Source of the DNA: CAYLRY01 sp964386535
Lineage (GTDB): Bacteria; Chloroflexota; Dehalococcoidia; Dehalococcoidales; UBA3254
Direction of reading: 5' to 3'
Length of the DNA: 13,442 nucleotides
Assembly: GCA_964386535.1 (NCBI GenBank)
Contig: CAYLRY010000057.1
Coordinates: forward strand, 1-13,442
The translations under genes were made by a program, and so were the position numbers. Each line of letters starts with the position of its first letter. Position 1 is the stretch's first letter. Shown piece after piece: positions 1-7,428 of this stretch. The notes under the pieces were generated by a model, which searched no databases, was not told where the DNA came from, and saw nothing but the letters and a program-made list of their open reading frames with translations.

Positions 1-147
1 GTATCTCAGACCGGCTGGAAATGGCCTGAAATGTTGTTTGTATTGTACAATGCCTATTATTCCGGCGCAAGATAACGAAATAATTATCAGAAACGGATTA
101 CATTAATATTAAAAGTAAAATTTGAAGCTTTTAAACAGGATATCAGC

Positions 148-170
148 CACATTATTAAAGCTTTAATGTG
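148..170. repeat. Inverted repeat just downstream of the reductase gene
   Basis: CACATTA at 148-154 pairs perfectly with TAATGTG at 164-170 around a 9-base loop, and the core ATTAAAGCTTTAAT is itself a perfect palindrome. It lies 15 bases past the stop of the reductase on the minus strand. No clear U-run follows, so terminator function is only possible. The rest of bases 1-147 shows no gene that can be supported. Confidence 0.35.
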
Positions 171-185
171 AAAGAATTAAGAATA

Positions 186-1142
186 TTAATAATGCATAAT
201 TTTGGCTTCTATCTGCTGGTAGACATACCTGGTAACCGGGGTGTTAACTCCCAGGAAGTCTCCCTCTCTGCAAATGGTGCCACCGTATAAATCACCTTCA
301 TTGAGCCTTCGCTTGCTTTCAATATCGCGTTGATACGAAGTTCTGGCTTCATAAGGGAAATCGAAAACCTTATTGAGAGAGGTCTCAATTATGCCAGCGG
401 GCAACTTGACATTCTTTTTTTCCGCAATAGCCAGGATTTCTTCCATAATGGCACGGACCATCCCACTCAAATTATCAGACTCCATGATAATGCCCAGAGA
501 TTTTTCTGCAAATGCTGTAACCAGCCCGAAAGCGGCGATAAAAAGGTATTTTTCCCAGATTACAGGCACAGGATCACGGTTCCAGATCAGGTTAATGCCA
601 TTCCGGTTGAAGTATTCACGTAGATTTTCTCCTGTATAAAAGGGAAACCGGGGATCAGGACCAGTCAGGATAATGCCGTTACCGCCACTCTGACTTATTA
701 TTCCCGGTCGTTCAATATGAGTCCCCAGATAGACACAGGCCGGCAATACAATCCCGTTAGGGATAATTTTCCGTATCCGGTCATAAATATCTATGCCGTT
801 AAGTAAAGGTAATATTACAGTCCGATCTTGGATTTTAGCTTCAATATCTTTTAGTACTACATTCAGATCATAGCATTTTACACTTAGCAAAATAAGATCA
901 GGAGAAGGGAGCACGCCTGTGTTGTCAGTTGCCAGCGTAGGTCTGCCGGAATAAACATTGCCTGGGGTTTTAACCGTTATACCCCGTGATATGATAGCCT
1001 GGAGGTGTTCTCCTCTGGCTACAAAATATACTTCCTGACCGGGTATTCGCTCAGGGTTTACATTTTGAGCAATTTTTCCCCCATAGAAACCACCTACGCC
1101 CCCAGTACCCAATATCCATATTTTTTTTATTTCCTGGTTCAT
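186..1142 (-). CDS. Ketopantoate reductase-family (ApbA/PanE-like) 2-oxoacid dehydrogenase
   Basis: A 318-residue soluble dehydrogenase that probably uses NADPH to reduce a 2-oxo acid, as ketopantoate reductase does in pantothenate synthesis. The N-terminal Rossmann fold shows the dinucleotide motif GTGGVG at residues 12-17. Family landmarks follow: SVKCYD near 87-92, LLNG at 113-116, the catalytic-type lysine in WEK (K198), the TSYQRDIE segment near 268-275 and the glutamate of NEGD (E282). The asparagine normally four residues after the catalytic lysine is replaced by isoleucine (I202), so the substrate may not be ketopantoate. The start at 1142 is chosen because GGAGG lies 8 bases before this ATG; the upstream ATG at 1157 overlaps that ribosome-binding site. 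No panB, panC or panD is nearby. It lies 249 bp downstream of the DUF35 gene on the same strand, beyond two hairpins, so it may be a separate unit. Family assignment is firm; substrate is open. Confidence 0.85.
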   Translation of the reverse strand: MNQEIKKIWILGTGGVGGFYGGKIAQNVNPERIPGQEVYFVARGEHLQAIISRGITVKTPGNVYSGRPTLATDNTGVLPSPDLILLSVKCYDLNVVLKDIEAKIQDRTVILPLLNGIDIYDRIRKIIPNGIVLPACVYLGTHIERPGIISQSGGNGIILTGPDPRFPFYTGENLREYFNRNGINLIWNRDPVPVIWEKYLFIAAFGLVTAFAEKSLGIIMESDNLSGMVRAIMEEILAIAEKKNVKLPAGIIETSLNKVFDFPYEARTSYQRDIESKRRLNEGDLYGGTICREGDFLGVNTPVTRYVYQQIEAKIMHY

Positions 1143-1249
1143 TTTGATCGCCTCCATTTTCTACTGTTGAGGGGCACTGGACATTGCCGGTAAGCTGGGG
1201 AACCATGCAGCAATTTTTTTTGGTTAGATATTGACAAGACAAAGTTAGA

Positions 1250-1277
1250 CCTGCCCTATCTTAGTGGATAGGGCAGG
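1250..1277 (-). terminator. Strong GC-rich hairpin between DUF35 and reductase genes
   Basis: CCTGCCCTATC at 1250-1260 pairs over 11 bp with GATAGGGCAGG at 1267-1277 around the six-base loop TTAGTG. It is a stable stem about 115 bases past the DUF35 stop and 108 bases ahead of the reductase start. A proper U-tract is lacking on either strand, so it may be a processing or pause element, or a leader structure of the reductase mRNA, instead of a classic intrinsic terminator. Confidence 0.5.
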
Positions 1278-1309
1278 CTCAATGTTGAAATAATGCATAA
1301 CATTAATAG

Positions 1310-1355
1310 ATTGAAAAACAGAAAGGCTGGCAATCAAAAACCTTTGTTTTTCAAT
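1310..1355 (-). terminator. Bulged hairpin downstream of the DUF35 gene
   Basis: ATTGAAAAACA at 1310-1320 pairs with TGTTTTTCAAT at 1345-1355, and AAGG (1323-1326) pairs with CCTT (1341-1344). This gives a 15-bp stem with a two-base bulge and a 14-base loop. It begins 37 bases past the DUF35 stop codon. The T-rich arm may serve as the U-tract. It is the best candidate for the end of the thiolase/DUF35 transcript. Confidence 0.5.
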
Positions 1356-1391
1356 TCAAATTCACTATCATTCTATTGACGGGATATAAGG

Positions 1392-1808
1392 TCAGGCTGC
1401 TGGTTTAAATTTGGGCAAAGAAACATCTTGACTGATATCTTCAAAAACCACTTCGACTGGCATGTCTATCTTTACATCTTCAGGTTTACATCCTATGACA
1501 TTGGAAGTCAGACGCTGCCCTTCTAATGTTTCGATAATGGCAACAACGTAAGGTATTTCTTTGGCAAAGGCCGGGTGAGACGCCCTGCGCACAATTATGT
1601 AGCTGAATACCTTACCTTTCCCGCTGAGTTTTATCCACTCGGATTTCATATGCTGGCAATGTGGACACATGGCGCTGGGAGGATAAAAGAGTTTACCGCA
1701 TTGCAGACATTTTTGCATACGCAACTCGTGCTGCTTACAATAATCCCAAAATGGTTTATTATCTTCATCAATTGCCGGTAATGGTTTGGAAATTTCTCGA
1801 TTCATCAT
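1392..1808 (-). CDS. DUF35 zinc-ribbon/OB-fold protein, partner of the thiolase-fold protein
   Basis: A 138-residue acyl-CoA-binding accessory protein of the DUF35 (ChsH2/Ltp partner) type. It has an N-terminal helix, a rubredoxin-like zinc ribbon with Cys34-x2-Cys37 and Cys48-x2-Cys51, then an OB-fold from about residue 58 to 130. Proteins of this family pair with thiolase-superfamily enzymes and help bind or channel the CoA substrate; known examples are the archaeal acetoacetyl-CoA thiolase/HMG-CoA synthase complex and the Ltp2-ChsH2 steroid aldolase. Its start lies only 3 bases beyond the thiolase stop, and its AGGAGG ribosome-binding site is formed by the last codons of the thiolase gene, so the two are translationally coupled and probably made in equal amounts. 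Two adjacent ATGs (1808 and 1805) are both suitably spaced; the first is used here. Length and motifs are complete. Confidence 0.9.
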   Translation of the reverse strand: MMNREISKPLPAIDEDNKPFWDYCKQHELRMQKCLQCGKLFYPPSAMCPHCQHMKSEWIKLSGKGKVFSYIIVRRASHPAFAKEIPYVVAIIETLEGQRLTSNVIGCKPEDVKIDMPVEVVFEDISQDVSLPKFKPAA

Positions 1809-1811
1809 TTT

Positions 1812-2960
1812 CTACCTCCTTAAAATCACCGTACCATGAGTTTGTAAGATACCGCCATTGCCGCTTACCAGGATATGGTGAAGGTTTTTAACCTGTCTAT
1901 CACCACACTGTCCCCTGAGTTGCATAACGCCTTCGGTTAGTGGTGTGAATCCCATGTAATAGACTTCTGACAACAGCCCGCCGGAGGTGTTGACTGGAAA
2001 CTCACCTCCAGGACCGGTACGACCATTCTTAAAAAAGTCTTTACCTTCACCTGGTTTAAAAAATCCATAGCTTTGCATGGTAAGCTCTACCGTGTAGGTA
2101 AAACAGTCATAAATTTCACAGGCGTCGATGTCTTTTAAAGTGATTCCAGCCATGTTGAGTGCCCCTTCACCGGATTTTTTAGCCCCGGTAGGGCCGGTAA
2201 TATATTTGGATTGCTCTACCCCTTCGGTATGATGACTTTGTCCTAAACCGGCGATGTATACAGGAGGCTGCTTAAGGTCTCTGGCGCGCTCCGCTGTGGT
2301 GACAATGTAGGCTCGGCCGCCGTCGCTAACGAGACAGCAGTCAGCCCGTCGGAAGGGCTCAGCCACCCATGGCTCAGCCAGGTAATCTTCCATGTTCATG
2401 GTCTTCTTATAAAAAGTAGCCCGGGGATTGAGGTTAGCCCATTTGCGGGTGGCTATGGCTATTTGACTCCAGGTTTCAGGACCGGTGCCGAACTCGTACA
2501 TGGCTCTGCGCCCGGCTAGGGCATACTCCATGGCGGCGCCGAATACTCCGAAGGCCGGACCAGTTCCCATCCTGGGAGGGCCGCCGCCCATCAGCCCGCT
2601 CCTGCCTGACTGCCCGTTGGTTCCGTAGAGACAAAGCACGTAATTTGCCTGCCCCAGGGCTACAGCTAAAGCTGCATGTGCAGTGATGCAGGGCGCAGTC
2701 GCTCCCATCACATCTTCGTTTGCCAGCAATTTGAGATTGTCGAACCCCAATTGGGCAGCTACATGATATGACTGTAGACCCATAGTCGGCTGAATGAGCA
2801 GTCCGTCGATGTCGTCTTTTTTCAATCCGGCATCTTCTATGGCGTTTCTAGCTGCTTCCTGAGCGAAGCTAAGAGCGCTGCGGCCTGGAACCGTCCCTTG
2901 TTGTTGGGTGTAGCCGACTCCCACGATGGCTGTTTTGTCTTTCAGATCTGAAAGCTTCAT
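1812..2960 (-). CDS. Thiolase-superfamily protein, SCPx/Ltp type, probable CoA-linked aldolase
   Basis: A 382-residue thiolase-fold protein annotated in most genomes as acetyl-CoA acetyltransferase or lipid-transfer protein. Features of the Ltp subgroup are visible: ITAHAALAVALG near residues 92-103, EIYDCF near 282-287, PVNTSGG at 322-328, and EVYYMGF followed by QLRG and GDRQV. True thiolases carry a nucleophilic cysteine in the first of these regions and a GHPxGxSG histidine motif after NTSGG. Here the cysteine position aligns by eye to Ala87 (Cys91 is displaced by four), and the histidine motif is replaced by SEVYYMGF. This matches Ltp2-type enzymes, which catalyse retro-aldol cleavage of beta-hydroxyacyl-CoA using tyrosines. 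The start at 2960 is an ATG with GGAGG 8 bases upstream; the in-frame TTG at 2975 overlaps that site. It is coupled to the DUF35 gene. Fold is certain; aldolase chemistry is inference. Confidence 0.85.
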   Translation of the reverse strand: MKLSDLKDKTAIVGVGYTQQQGTVPGRSALSFAQEAARNAIEDAGLKKDDIDGLLIQPTMGLQSYHVAAQLGFDNLKLLANEDVMGATAPCITAHAALAVALGQANYVLCLYGTNGQSGRSGLMGGGPPRMGTGPAFGVFGAAMEYALAGRRAMYEFGTGPETWSQIAIATRKWANLNPRATFYKKTMNMEDYLAEPWVAEPFRRADCCLVSDGGRAYIVTTAERARDLKQPPVYIAGLGQSHHTEGVEQSKYITGPTGAKKSGEGALNMAGITLKDIDACEIYDCFTYTVELTMQSYGFFKPGEGKDFFKNGRTGPGGEFPVNTSGGLLSEVYYMGFTPLTEGVMQLRGQCGDRQVKNLHHILVSGNGGILQTHGTVILRR

Positions 2961-3012
2961 ACATTTGACCTCCAATTCTTTTTCCAGAATATTATCAATT
3001 TTAATACTGCTT

Positions 3013-3036
3013 TTAGGCGGGTGCCATTATGACCAT
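3013..3036 (-). promoter_or_regulatory. Possible seven-codon leader peptide in the thiolase mRNA
   Basis: Within the roughly 140-base leader implied by the upstream promoter there is a tiny frame, MVIMAPA then TAA. It starts at an ATG placed 5 bases after GAGG. It ends 52 bases before the thiolase start. No strong alternative terminator stem is seen after it, only a weak TATTA/TAATA pairing, so attenuation is not demonstrated. It could be chance. Confidence 0.25.
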
Positions 3037-3104
3037 CCCAACCTCTTTTTTAAAAAAATATAACGTAAGGTCAGAGATTTATTATAAAGGATAAAATTGT
3101 TTTG

Positions 3105-3133
3105 ATTATAACACCAGTTTCAGTCTGTATCAA
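3105..3133 (-). promoter_or_regulatory. Sigma-A-type promoter of the thiolase/DUF35 operon
   Basis: On the minus strand TTGATA (3128-3133) is followed after exactly 17 bases by a perfect TATAAT (3105-3110), with an extended -10 TG two bases upstream. It lies in the gap after the oxidoreductase gene and would start transcription near 3098, giving a leader of about 138 bases. It is the best promoter match in the window. Confidence 0.75.
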
Positions 3134-3201
3134 CCTGGCAAGGAAGGATGGTTGACATAAGGATATATAAAAATAAGCGTTTACCGGGAAGCCCCTGGAG
3201 A

Positions 3202-3236
3202 GGCCGCTCTTCTGAGTAAAATACAAAAGAACGGCC
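3202..3236 (-). terminator. Hairpin after the aldehyde oxidoreductase gene
   Basis: GGCCGCTCTT (3202-3211) and AAGAACGGCC (3227-3236) form a 10-bp stem with one mismatch and a 15-base loop, starting 12 bases past the stop codon at 3248. A U-tract does not follow, so intrinsic termination is uncertain. Its place between the gene end and the next promoter favours an end-of-unit structure. Confidence 0.45.
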
Positions 3237-3247
3237 CCAGATATGCT

Positions 3248-5098
3248 TTATAACTTTTTTATAATATCCAGTTCCTTCAACTTGGCGGCTGTAGGAACTC
3301 CCTTTTTGTCCCATCCACGCGCCTCGTAGTATTCATCCAGCATCAGATCCAGGTCTTCCTGGCTGATGCGCTGTCCGGCTGAAGCGCCGCCTTTAAGCGG
3401 CTCGTTGATCAGACGGGCTGGGAAGGTGTCATCCTGGCGAGTGAATCCTTCTCTGATGTTAAACAGGCGAGCTATATTATTTACTCTTTCTCCGACTCTT
3501 TCAACATCTCTGGCTGAGAAGGTAATACCGGTAGCTGCGGTTACCAGATCGCCGATCACCTGGCAGGCAATTTCACAAACGGACATATCCAGAATAAAAC
3601 CGCACAGTGTAGGACAATCAGTAGTTGCACAGCGGTTGTCCTGGTTCCAGGCAGCCAGCTTGCCCTTACCTTTAACAGCCAACCTGTCCACTTTCTCGGG
3701 GAAAGGAATACCAAAAATCTCCTGGTAAGCATAACCCCGGCAATGGTCAGCCCCGTTATAGGCAGTGGCATAGTTCATGCCATGAGCTTTAGCACCTCTG
3801 ACGTCATAACCTGGTAGTTCAAGACCTTTGATGTGCATGGCATATTTATCTGAGCCCTTACCGATGATTTCAGCGGCTTTTTTAACGCCTTGAGAGAGGA
3901 TGGCTCCAAACCCCTGTTTAAAGGCCATACAGCGAAGCATTTCAATCATGGCTTTATCGTTTCCGAATTTGAGCTCTATACCGTTTGTATCTTTTTCCGT
4001 AATAATACCTTTTTCGAAAAGCTCCATGCCAAAACCTATGGCCACACCAGCGGAAATAGAATCCATGCCGTATTCATCACAAAGCCGGTCGCCTGCGATA
4101 ATGGGAGCCAGGGAATAAATACCAAGGTTACTGCCCAAAGAGTAAGTGGTTTCAAACTCAGGGCCTTCGCTGAGGTATCCTGCATAAGGTCCATCTTTGA
4201 CCATCTTGACCTGCGAGCAGCCCACCGGACATTCTGAGCAGAAAGCTCTGTCAACGATCATTTTATCATGAGCATCAACACCCAGTTCCGGGATTAAGTT
4301 CCTAACGCCGGTTTCGCTCCAGTTTTTGGTGGATAAAATGCCCATAGTGGCGGTTAAATCAATAACACAGGGGGTGCCTGTTTTAGAGAAAGTGGGATAG
4401 AGCATCGGATGCGCTTTCATGGCAGCCAGCAATGACTTTCGTACTTCCTGGAACCGGGCCGGGTCTGCTATAGTTGGTTTCTGGCTGCCGCGTACAGCAA
4501 TAGCTTTCAGGTTCTTGGATCCCATTACTGCGCCAAGTCCCTTTCTTCCGGCGGCACGCCGTTCGTTGACGATACAGGCAATGGGAATTAATTTTTCACC
4601 AGCAGGACCGATACAGGCCACTCGAGTATTGTGGTCTCTGAGTTCATCCTTGATGAAAAGCTGCGTATCCGTGGTCTGCATACCCCAAAATTTTTCAGCA
4701 TTACGGAAACGGACATCGCCGTCCTTGATGGAAAGATAGACCGGTCTGGGTGCTTTCCCTTCAATAATTAAAATATCATACCCTGCCTTTTTTAATTCAT
4801 CAGGGAAATGACCACCCGAATAGGCGGCTGCGATGGTATTAGTCAAAGGTGACTTAGATGCCACTGCCATTCTGTTGGTGCAGGGGGCGCCGGTAGCATT
4901 CAGGGGCCCTACTGCAATTATTAACTTGTTTTCTGCATCCAGAGGCTGTGTTCCAGGCTTGAATTCATCATAAAGATATTTAAAGGCAAAGCCCACGCCG
5001 CCCATGTATTTTTTTGCCAGGTCTTCAGGTATCGGCTCAGTGCTAAAGGTTTGATTGGTAAGATTGATCCTTAGCAGTTTCCCCATGTATCCATTCAT
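3248..5098 (-). CDS. aor: Aldehyde:ferredoxin oxidoreductase, tungsten/molybdenum bis-pterin type
   Basis: A full-length 616-residue cytoplasmic enzyme of the AOR family, which interconverts aldehydes and carboxylic acids with ferredoxin as electron partner. The N-terminus MNGYMGKLLRINL is typical of the family. The [4Fe-4S] ligands are seen as Cys287-x2-Cys290-x3-Cys294 plus Cys499 in DCPTLC. The two pterin-binding DxxGL(C/D)-like motifs are DEYGMD at 341-346 and DCPTLC at 494-499. The EGPEFET segment at 311-317 and His452 fit the active-site region. The ribosome-binding site AGGAGGAGAG precedes the ATG. A MoaD-like gene lies 97 bp upstream, as is common for AOR genes, with a possible promoter in the gap. 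Substrate cannot be read from the sequence; the nearby aldolase-like and transketolase genes suggest a metabolic aldehyde. Metal is probably tungsten by family precedent. Confidence 0.93.
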   Translation of the reverse strand: MNGYMGKLLRINLTNQTFSTEPIPEDLAKKYMGGVGFAFKYLYDEFKPGTQPLDAENKLIIAVGPLNATGAPCTNRMAVASKSPLTNTIAAAYSGGHFPDELKKAGYDILIIEGKAPRPVYLSIKDGDVRFRNAEKFWGMQTTDTQLFIKDELRDHNTRVACIGPAGEKLIPIACIVNERRAAGRKGLGAVMGSKNLKAIAVRGSQKPTIADPARFQEVRKSLLAAMKAHPMLYPTFSKTGTPCVIDLTATMGILSTKNWSETGVRNLIPELGVDAHDKMIVDRAFCSECPVGCSQVKMVKDGPYAGYLSEGPEFETTYSLGSNLGIYSLAPIIAGDRLCDEYGMDSISAGVAIGFGMELFEKGIITEKDTNGIELKFGNDKAMIEMLRCMAFKQGFGAILSQGVKKAAEIIGKGSDKYAMHIKGLELPGYDVRGAKAHGMNYATAYNGADHCRGYAYQEIFGIPFPEKVDRLAVKGKGKLAAWNQDNRCATTDCPTLCGFILDMSVCEIACQVIGDLVTAATGITFSARDVERVGERVNNIARLFNIREGFTRQDDTFPARLINEPLKGGASAGQRISQEDLDLMLDEYYEARGWDKKGVPTAAKLKELDIIKKL

Positions 5099-5148
5099 AA
5101 TATACTCTCTCCTCCTGTTCGATTTGTGATTGCGCCGTTTTGAACAAT

Positions 5149-5177
5149 AGTATATCGATTCCCGGATAGGGATGCAA
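5149..5177 (-). promoter_or_regulatory. Possible promoter of the aldehyde oxidoreductase gene
   Basis: On the minus strand TTGCAT (5172-5177) and TATACT (5149-5154) are separated by 17 bases, placing a start about 45 bases before the gene. The -10 box is good and the -35 box matches at only three of six positions. The gene may also be read through from the MoaD-like gene. Confidence 0.4.
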
Positions 5178-5195
5178 GTTTGTGTTAGTACAAAT

Positions 5196-5468
5196 TCAGC
5201 CGCCAGCGATAATCAGGATAATATAAAGATCATCGTTCTCCTGAACTGGACAGTTCAGCTTTTCAGGATTAACGCTGTTCATATTTACAGAAACATAAAC
5301 TATTGAATTTAACTGGCCATTTTTATCAAACAGCACTGGACGGATTTCAGGGTACTGGTTGCACAGGTCATTAAGGCATTCGCCCACATTGCTTCCGTAG
5401 ACTGAAACCTCATCACGCCCACCGGTATACTTCTGCAAACCGGAGTAAAGGTGGATCCTGACGCTCAT
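5196..5468 (-). CDS. MoaD/ThiS-family small sulfur-carrier protein
   Basis: A 90-residue beta-grasp protein of the MoaD/ThiS type. It starts with the typical strand SVRIHLYSGLQKYTG and ends exactly in Ala-Gly-Gly, the C-terminal diglycine that is adenylated and thiocarboxylated in molybdopterin synthase small subunits. Its place directly upstream of the AOR gene is a recurring arrangement, and it probably supplies dithiolene sulfur for the bis-pterin cofactor of that enzyme. It might instead be a dedicated accessory protein. No moaE, moeB or other cofactor gene is in the window, so partners must lie elsewhere. Its ribosome-binding site (GGTGA close to the ATG) is weak compared with its neighbours. 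The 125-bp gap from the transketolase C gene has no convincing terminator, so co-transcription from the transketolase promoter is possible. Confidence 0.88.
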   Translation of the reverse strand: MSVRIHLYSGLQKYTGGRDEVSVYGSNVGECLNDLCNQYPEIRPVLFDKNGQLNSIVYVSVNMNSVNPEKLNCPVQENDDLYIILIIAGG

Positions 5469-5593
5469 ATAATCACCGATTAATCAAGATATTTAAATAG
5501 TGATTTTATTGGTTCCGGTGAGGAATACCAGATCATTTAATTGTAGAAGAAGTACATTGTGATAACCGTGATCAATCAAACCTCACAGGTGCT

Positions 5594-6535
5594 TTATTTG
5601 TTTTTTCTTTTTAATACTCTGAAAACTGCTTTTTGAATTCCCTGGGAGGTCAGACCGTATCTCTCAAGGAGCTCCCCGGGCTTACCAGACATGGCATAAT
5701 CTTTCAAGGCAACGAATTCCACAGGTACAGGTTGGTTTCTAACCACTACCTGGGATACTATACCGGCCAGACCGCCATGTTCAAGGTGTTCCTCGGCTGT
5801 GACGATTGCGCCGGTGTTAACGGCTGTTTCAACAATAGCAGCCTCATCAACAGGTTGAAGTGAGGCCATGTTTAGTACGGTGCAATCCACTCCCTGTTTC
5901 TGTAATTCGGCCGCGGCATCGATGGCTGCTTTCACCATAGTCCCAATAGCCAGAATCGCAACATCTTTGCCATTTCGCAATACACCGGCTTTTCCCAGGA
6001 TAAAACGGTAATCTTCCGGATATATGACCGGGACTTTAGGTCTTCCCAGCCTGACATAAAAAGGCCCTTCAGTAGCGGCAGCCACTTCTATAGCGCTGGC
6101 AGCCTCTACACCATCTGCCGGAACAACCACGTTAAATCCGGGCAGTGAACAGGCCAGGGCTATATCTTCGATGGCCTGATGGGAAATGCCGTCTTCACCT
6201 ACACTGATACCAGAATGTGTGGAAACCAGCTTTACATTCAGTCCTGGTTGGGCTATTGACATCCTGACCTGGTCAAAGCAGCGGCCGGGCAGGAATACTG
6301 CAAAGGTGCTGGCGAAGGGTATTTTTCCGGCACTGGCGAAGCCAGCAGCGATTGTAACCATATTTTGTTCAGCTATACCACAATTGAAAAAACGATGCGG
6401 AAAAGCTTTTGCAAAATGTTGGGTCATAGTGGATTTGGAGAGATCCGCATCTAGCACCACTATATCAGGGTTCTTTTTACCCAGCTCCACCAATTTAAGA
6501 CCATATGCATCTCTGGTTGAAATTTCCTGAACCAA
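5594..6535 (-). CDS. Transketolase, C-terminal subunit (pyrimidine-binding and C-terminal domains)
   Basis: The 313-residue second half of a split transketolase, which transfers two-carbon ketol units between sugar phosphates with thiamine diphosphate. The catalytic glutamate that contacts the cofactor aminopyrimidine is in CGIAEQN (Glu56). The substrate region THSGISVGEDGISHQ holds His107, Asp115 and His119. The C-terminal domain runs from about residue 185. It starts at a TTG codon: GGAG lies 7 bases upstream and no better in-frame start exists. The ribosome-binding site lies in the last codons of the N-subunit gene, only 4 bases separate stop and start, and translation is probably coupled. 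Such split forms are common in Clostridia and archaea. Whether it serves the pentose phosphate pathway or a specialised ketol transfer is unknown. Confidence 0.92.
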   Translation of the reverse strand: MVQEISTRDAYGLKLVELGKKNPDIVVLDADLSKSTMTQHFAKAFPHRFFNCGIAEQNMVTIAAGFASAGKIPFASTFAVFLPGRCFDQVRMSIAQPGLNVKLVSTHSGISVGEDGISHQAIEDIALACSLPGFNVVVPADGVEAASAIEVAAATEGPFYVRLGRPKVPVIYPEDYRFILGKAGVLRNGKDVAILAIGTMVKAAIDAAAELQKQGVDCTVLNMASLQPVDEAAIVETAVNTGAIVTAEEHLEHGGLAGIVSQVVVRNQPVPVEFVALKDYAMSGKPGELLERYGLTSQGIQKAVFRVLKRKNK

Positions 6536-6539
6536 TTCT

Positions 6540-7379
6540 TTACTCCAATTCTTTCAATGCTTTTTTCAGTTCTTCAGCGTTAGGAGCTTTGCCGTGAAAA
6601 TCCGGGTTATTTTCCATGAAGCTGACACCCTGACCTTTGACTGTATGCGCCAGTATAACCGTTGGAAGTCCCCTGAACTTTCTGGCTAATTCCAGGGTTT
6701 TTATCACTTCAACGATGTCATTACCACGGCATTCCAGAACATTCCAATTGAAACTTTTCCATTTTTCATTGAGAGGGTCCAGGTTCATTACATCTCTATT
6801 CCAGCCGTCAATCTGGATACCGTTATTATCAACTATGGCAATCAGGTTGTCTACCTTGAAATGGGCAGCGGCCATAGCTGCCTCCCAGACCTGGCCTTCG
6901 TCCAGTTCACCGTCTCCCATGAGAACATAGGTGTAATATTTTTTAGCATTCAATCTGGCAGTCAGAGCCACGCCTATGCCGAAAGACAGACCCTGACCCA
7001 GTGCTCCGGCGGACATTTCTACCCCGGGGGTTAAGCCGCACTCCGGATGACCCTGAAGCCGGCTGTCGATCTTTCTAAGAGTGCAAAGTTCTTCTTCAGG
7101 TAGATAACCACTTTCACATAACGAGGCATATAATACCGGAGCTGCATGCCCTTTACTGAGTATAAATCGGTCACGATCTTCCCAATGAGGGTCGGCCGGG
7201 TTATGGTTGAGCACTCTGAAATACAGGGCTGTCAGTATTTCTACCGCTGATAAGGATCCGCCAGGATGGCCGCTCCCGGCTGTACCGATCATGTTAATGA
7301 TGTCACGGCGTATTTTCCTGGCTATGATCTGCATCTCTTCAATGGTAAAATTTTTTTTTACTATGTCTGGTGTAGCCAT
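6540..7379 (-). CDS. Transketolase, N-terminal subunit (thiamine diphosphate-binding domain)
   Basis: A 279-residue protein that makes the diphosphate-binding half of the split transketolase. The thiamine diphosphate/Mg motif begins with GDG at residues 155-157 and ends with NN at 185-186, the usual spacing. Active-site histidines of the family appear in GSGHPGG (His38), SKGHAAP (His78) and QGHPE (His110). The start at 7379 is chosen because GAGGT precedes this ATG at a workable distance; the in-frame GTG at 7385 lies inside that site. It is the first gene of the minus-strand metabolic run, with a promoter about 50 bases upstream. It must assemble with the C-terminal subunit encoded directly downstream to be active. 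Confidence 0.93.
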   Translation of the reverse strand: MATPDIVKKNFTIEEMQIIARKIRRDIINMIGTAGSGHPGGSLSAVEILTALYFRVLNHNPADPHWEDRDRFILSKGHAAPVLYASLCESGYLPEEELCTLRKIDSRLQGHPECGLTPGVEMSAGALGQGLSFGIGVALTARLNAKKYYTYVLMGDGELDEGQVWEAAMAAAHFKVDNLIAIVDNNGIQIDGWNRDVMNLDPLNEKWKSFNWNVLECRGNDIVEVIKTLELARKFRGLPTVILAHTVKGQGVSFMENNPDFHGKAPNAEELKKALKELE

Positions 7380-7428
7380 TGGCACCTCTATTTTCCTTTT
7401 TTCAAAGCTTTACGATTATTTAATAGCA

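Noticed and set aside
3152..3175. TTGACA on the plus strand followed by TATATA
   Set aside because: The spacing is about 10 bases and no plus-strand gene follows; taken as chance.
3120..3314. Minus-strand frame of 64 codons crossing the end of the oxidoreductase gene
   Set aside because: It overlaps the conserved end of the oxidoreductase in another frame and contains the hairpin at 3202-3236; no ribosome-binding site or protein-like character.
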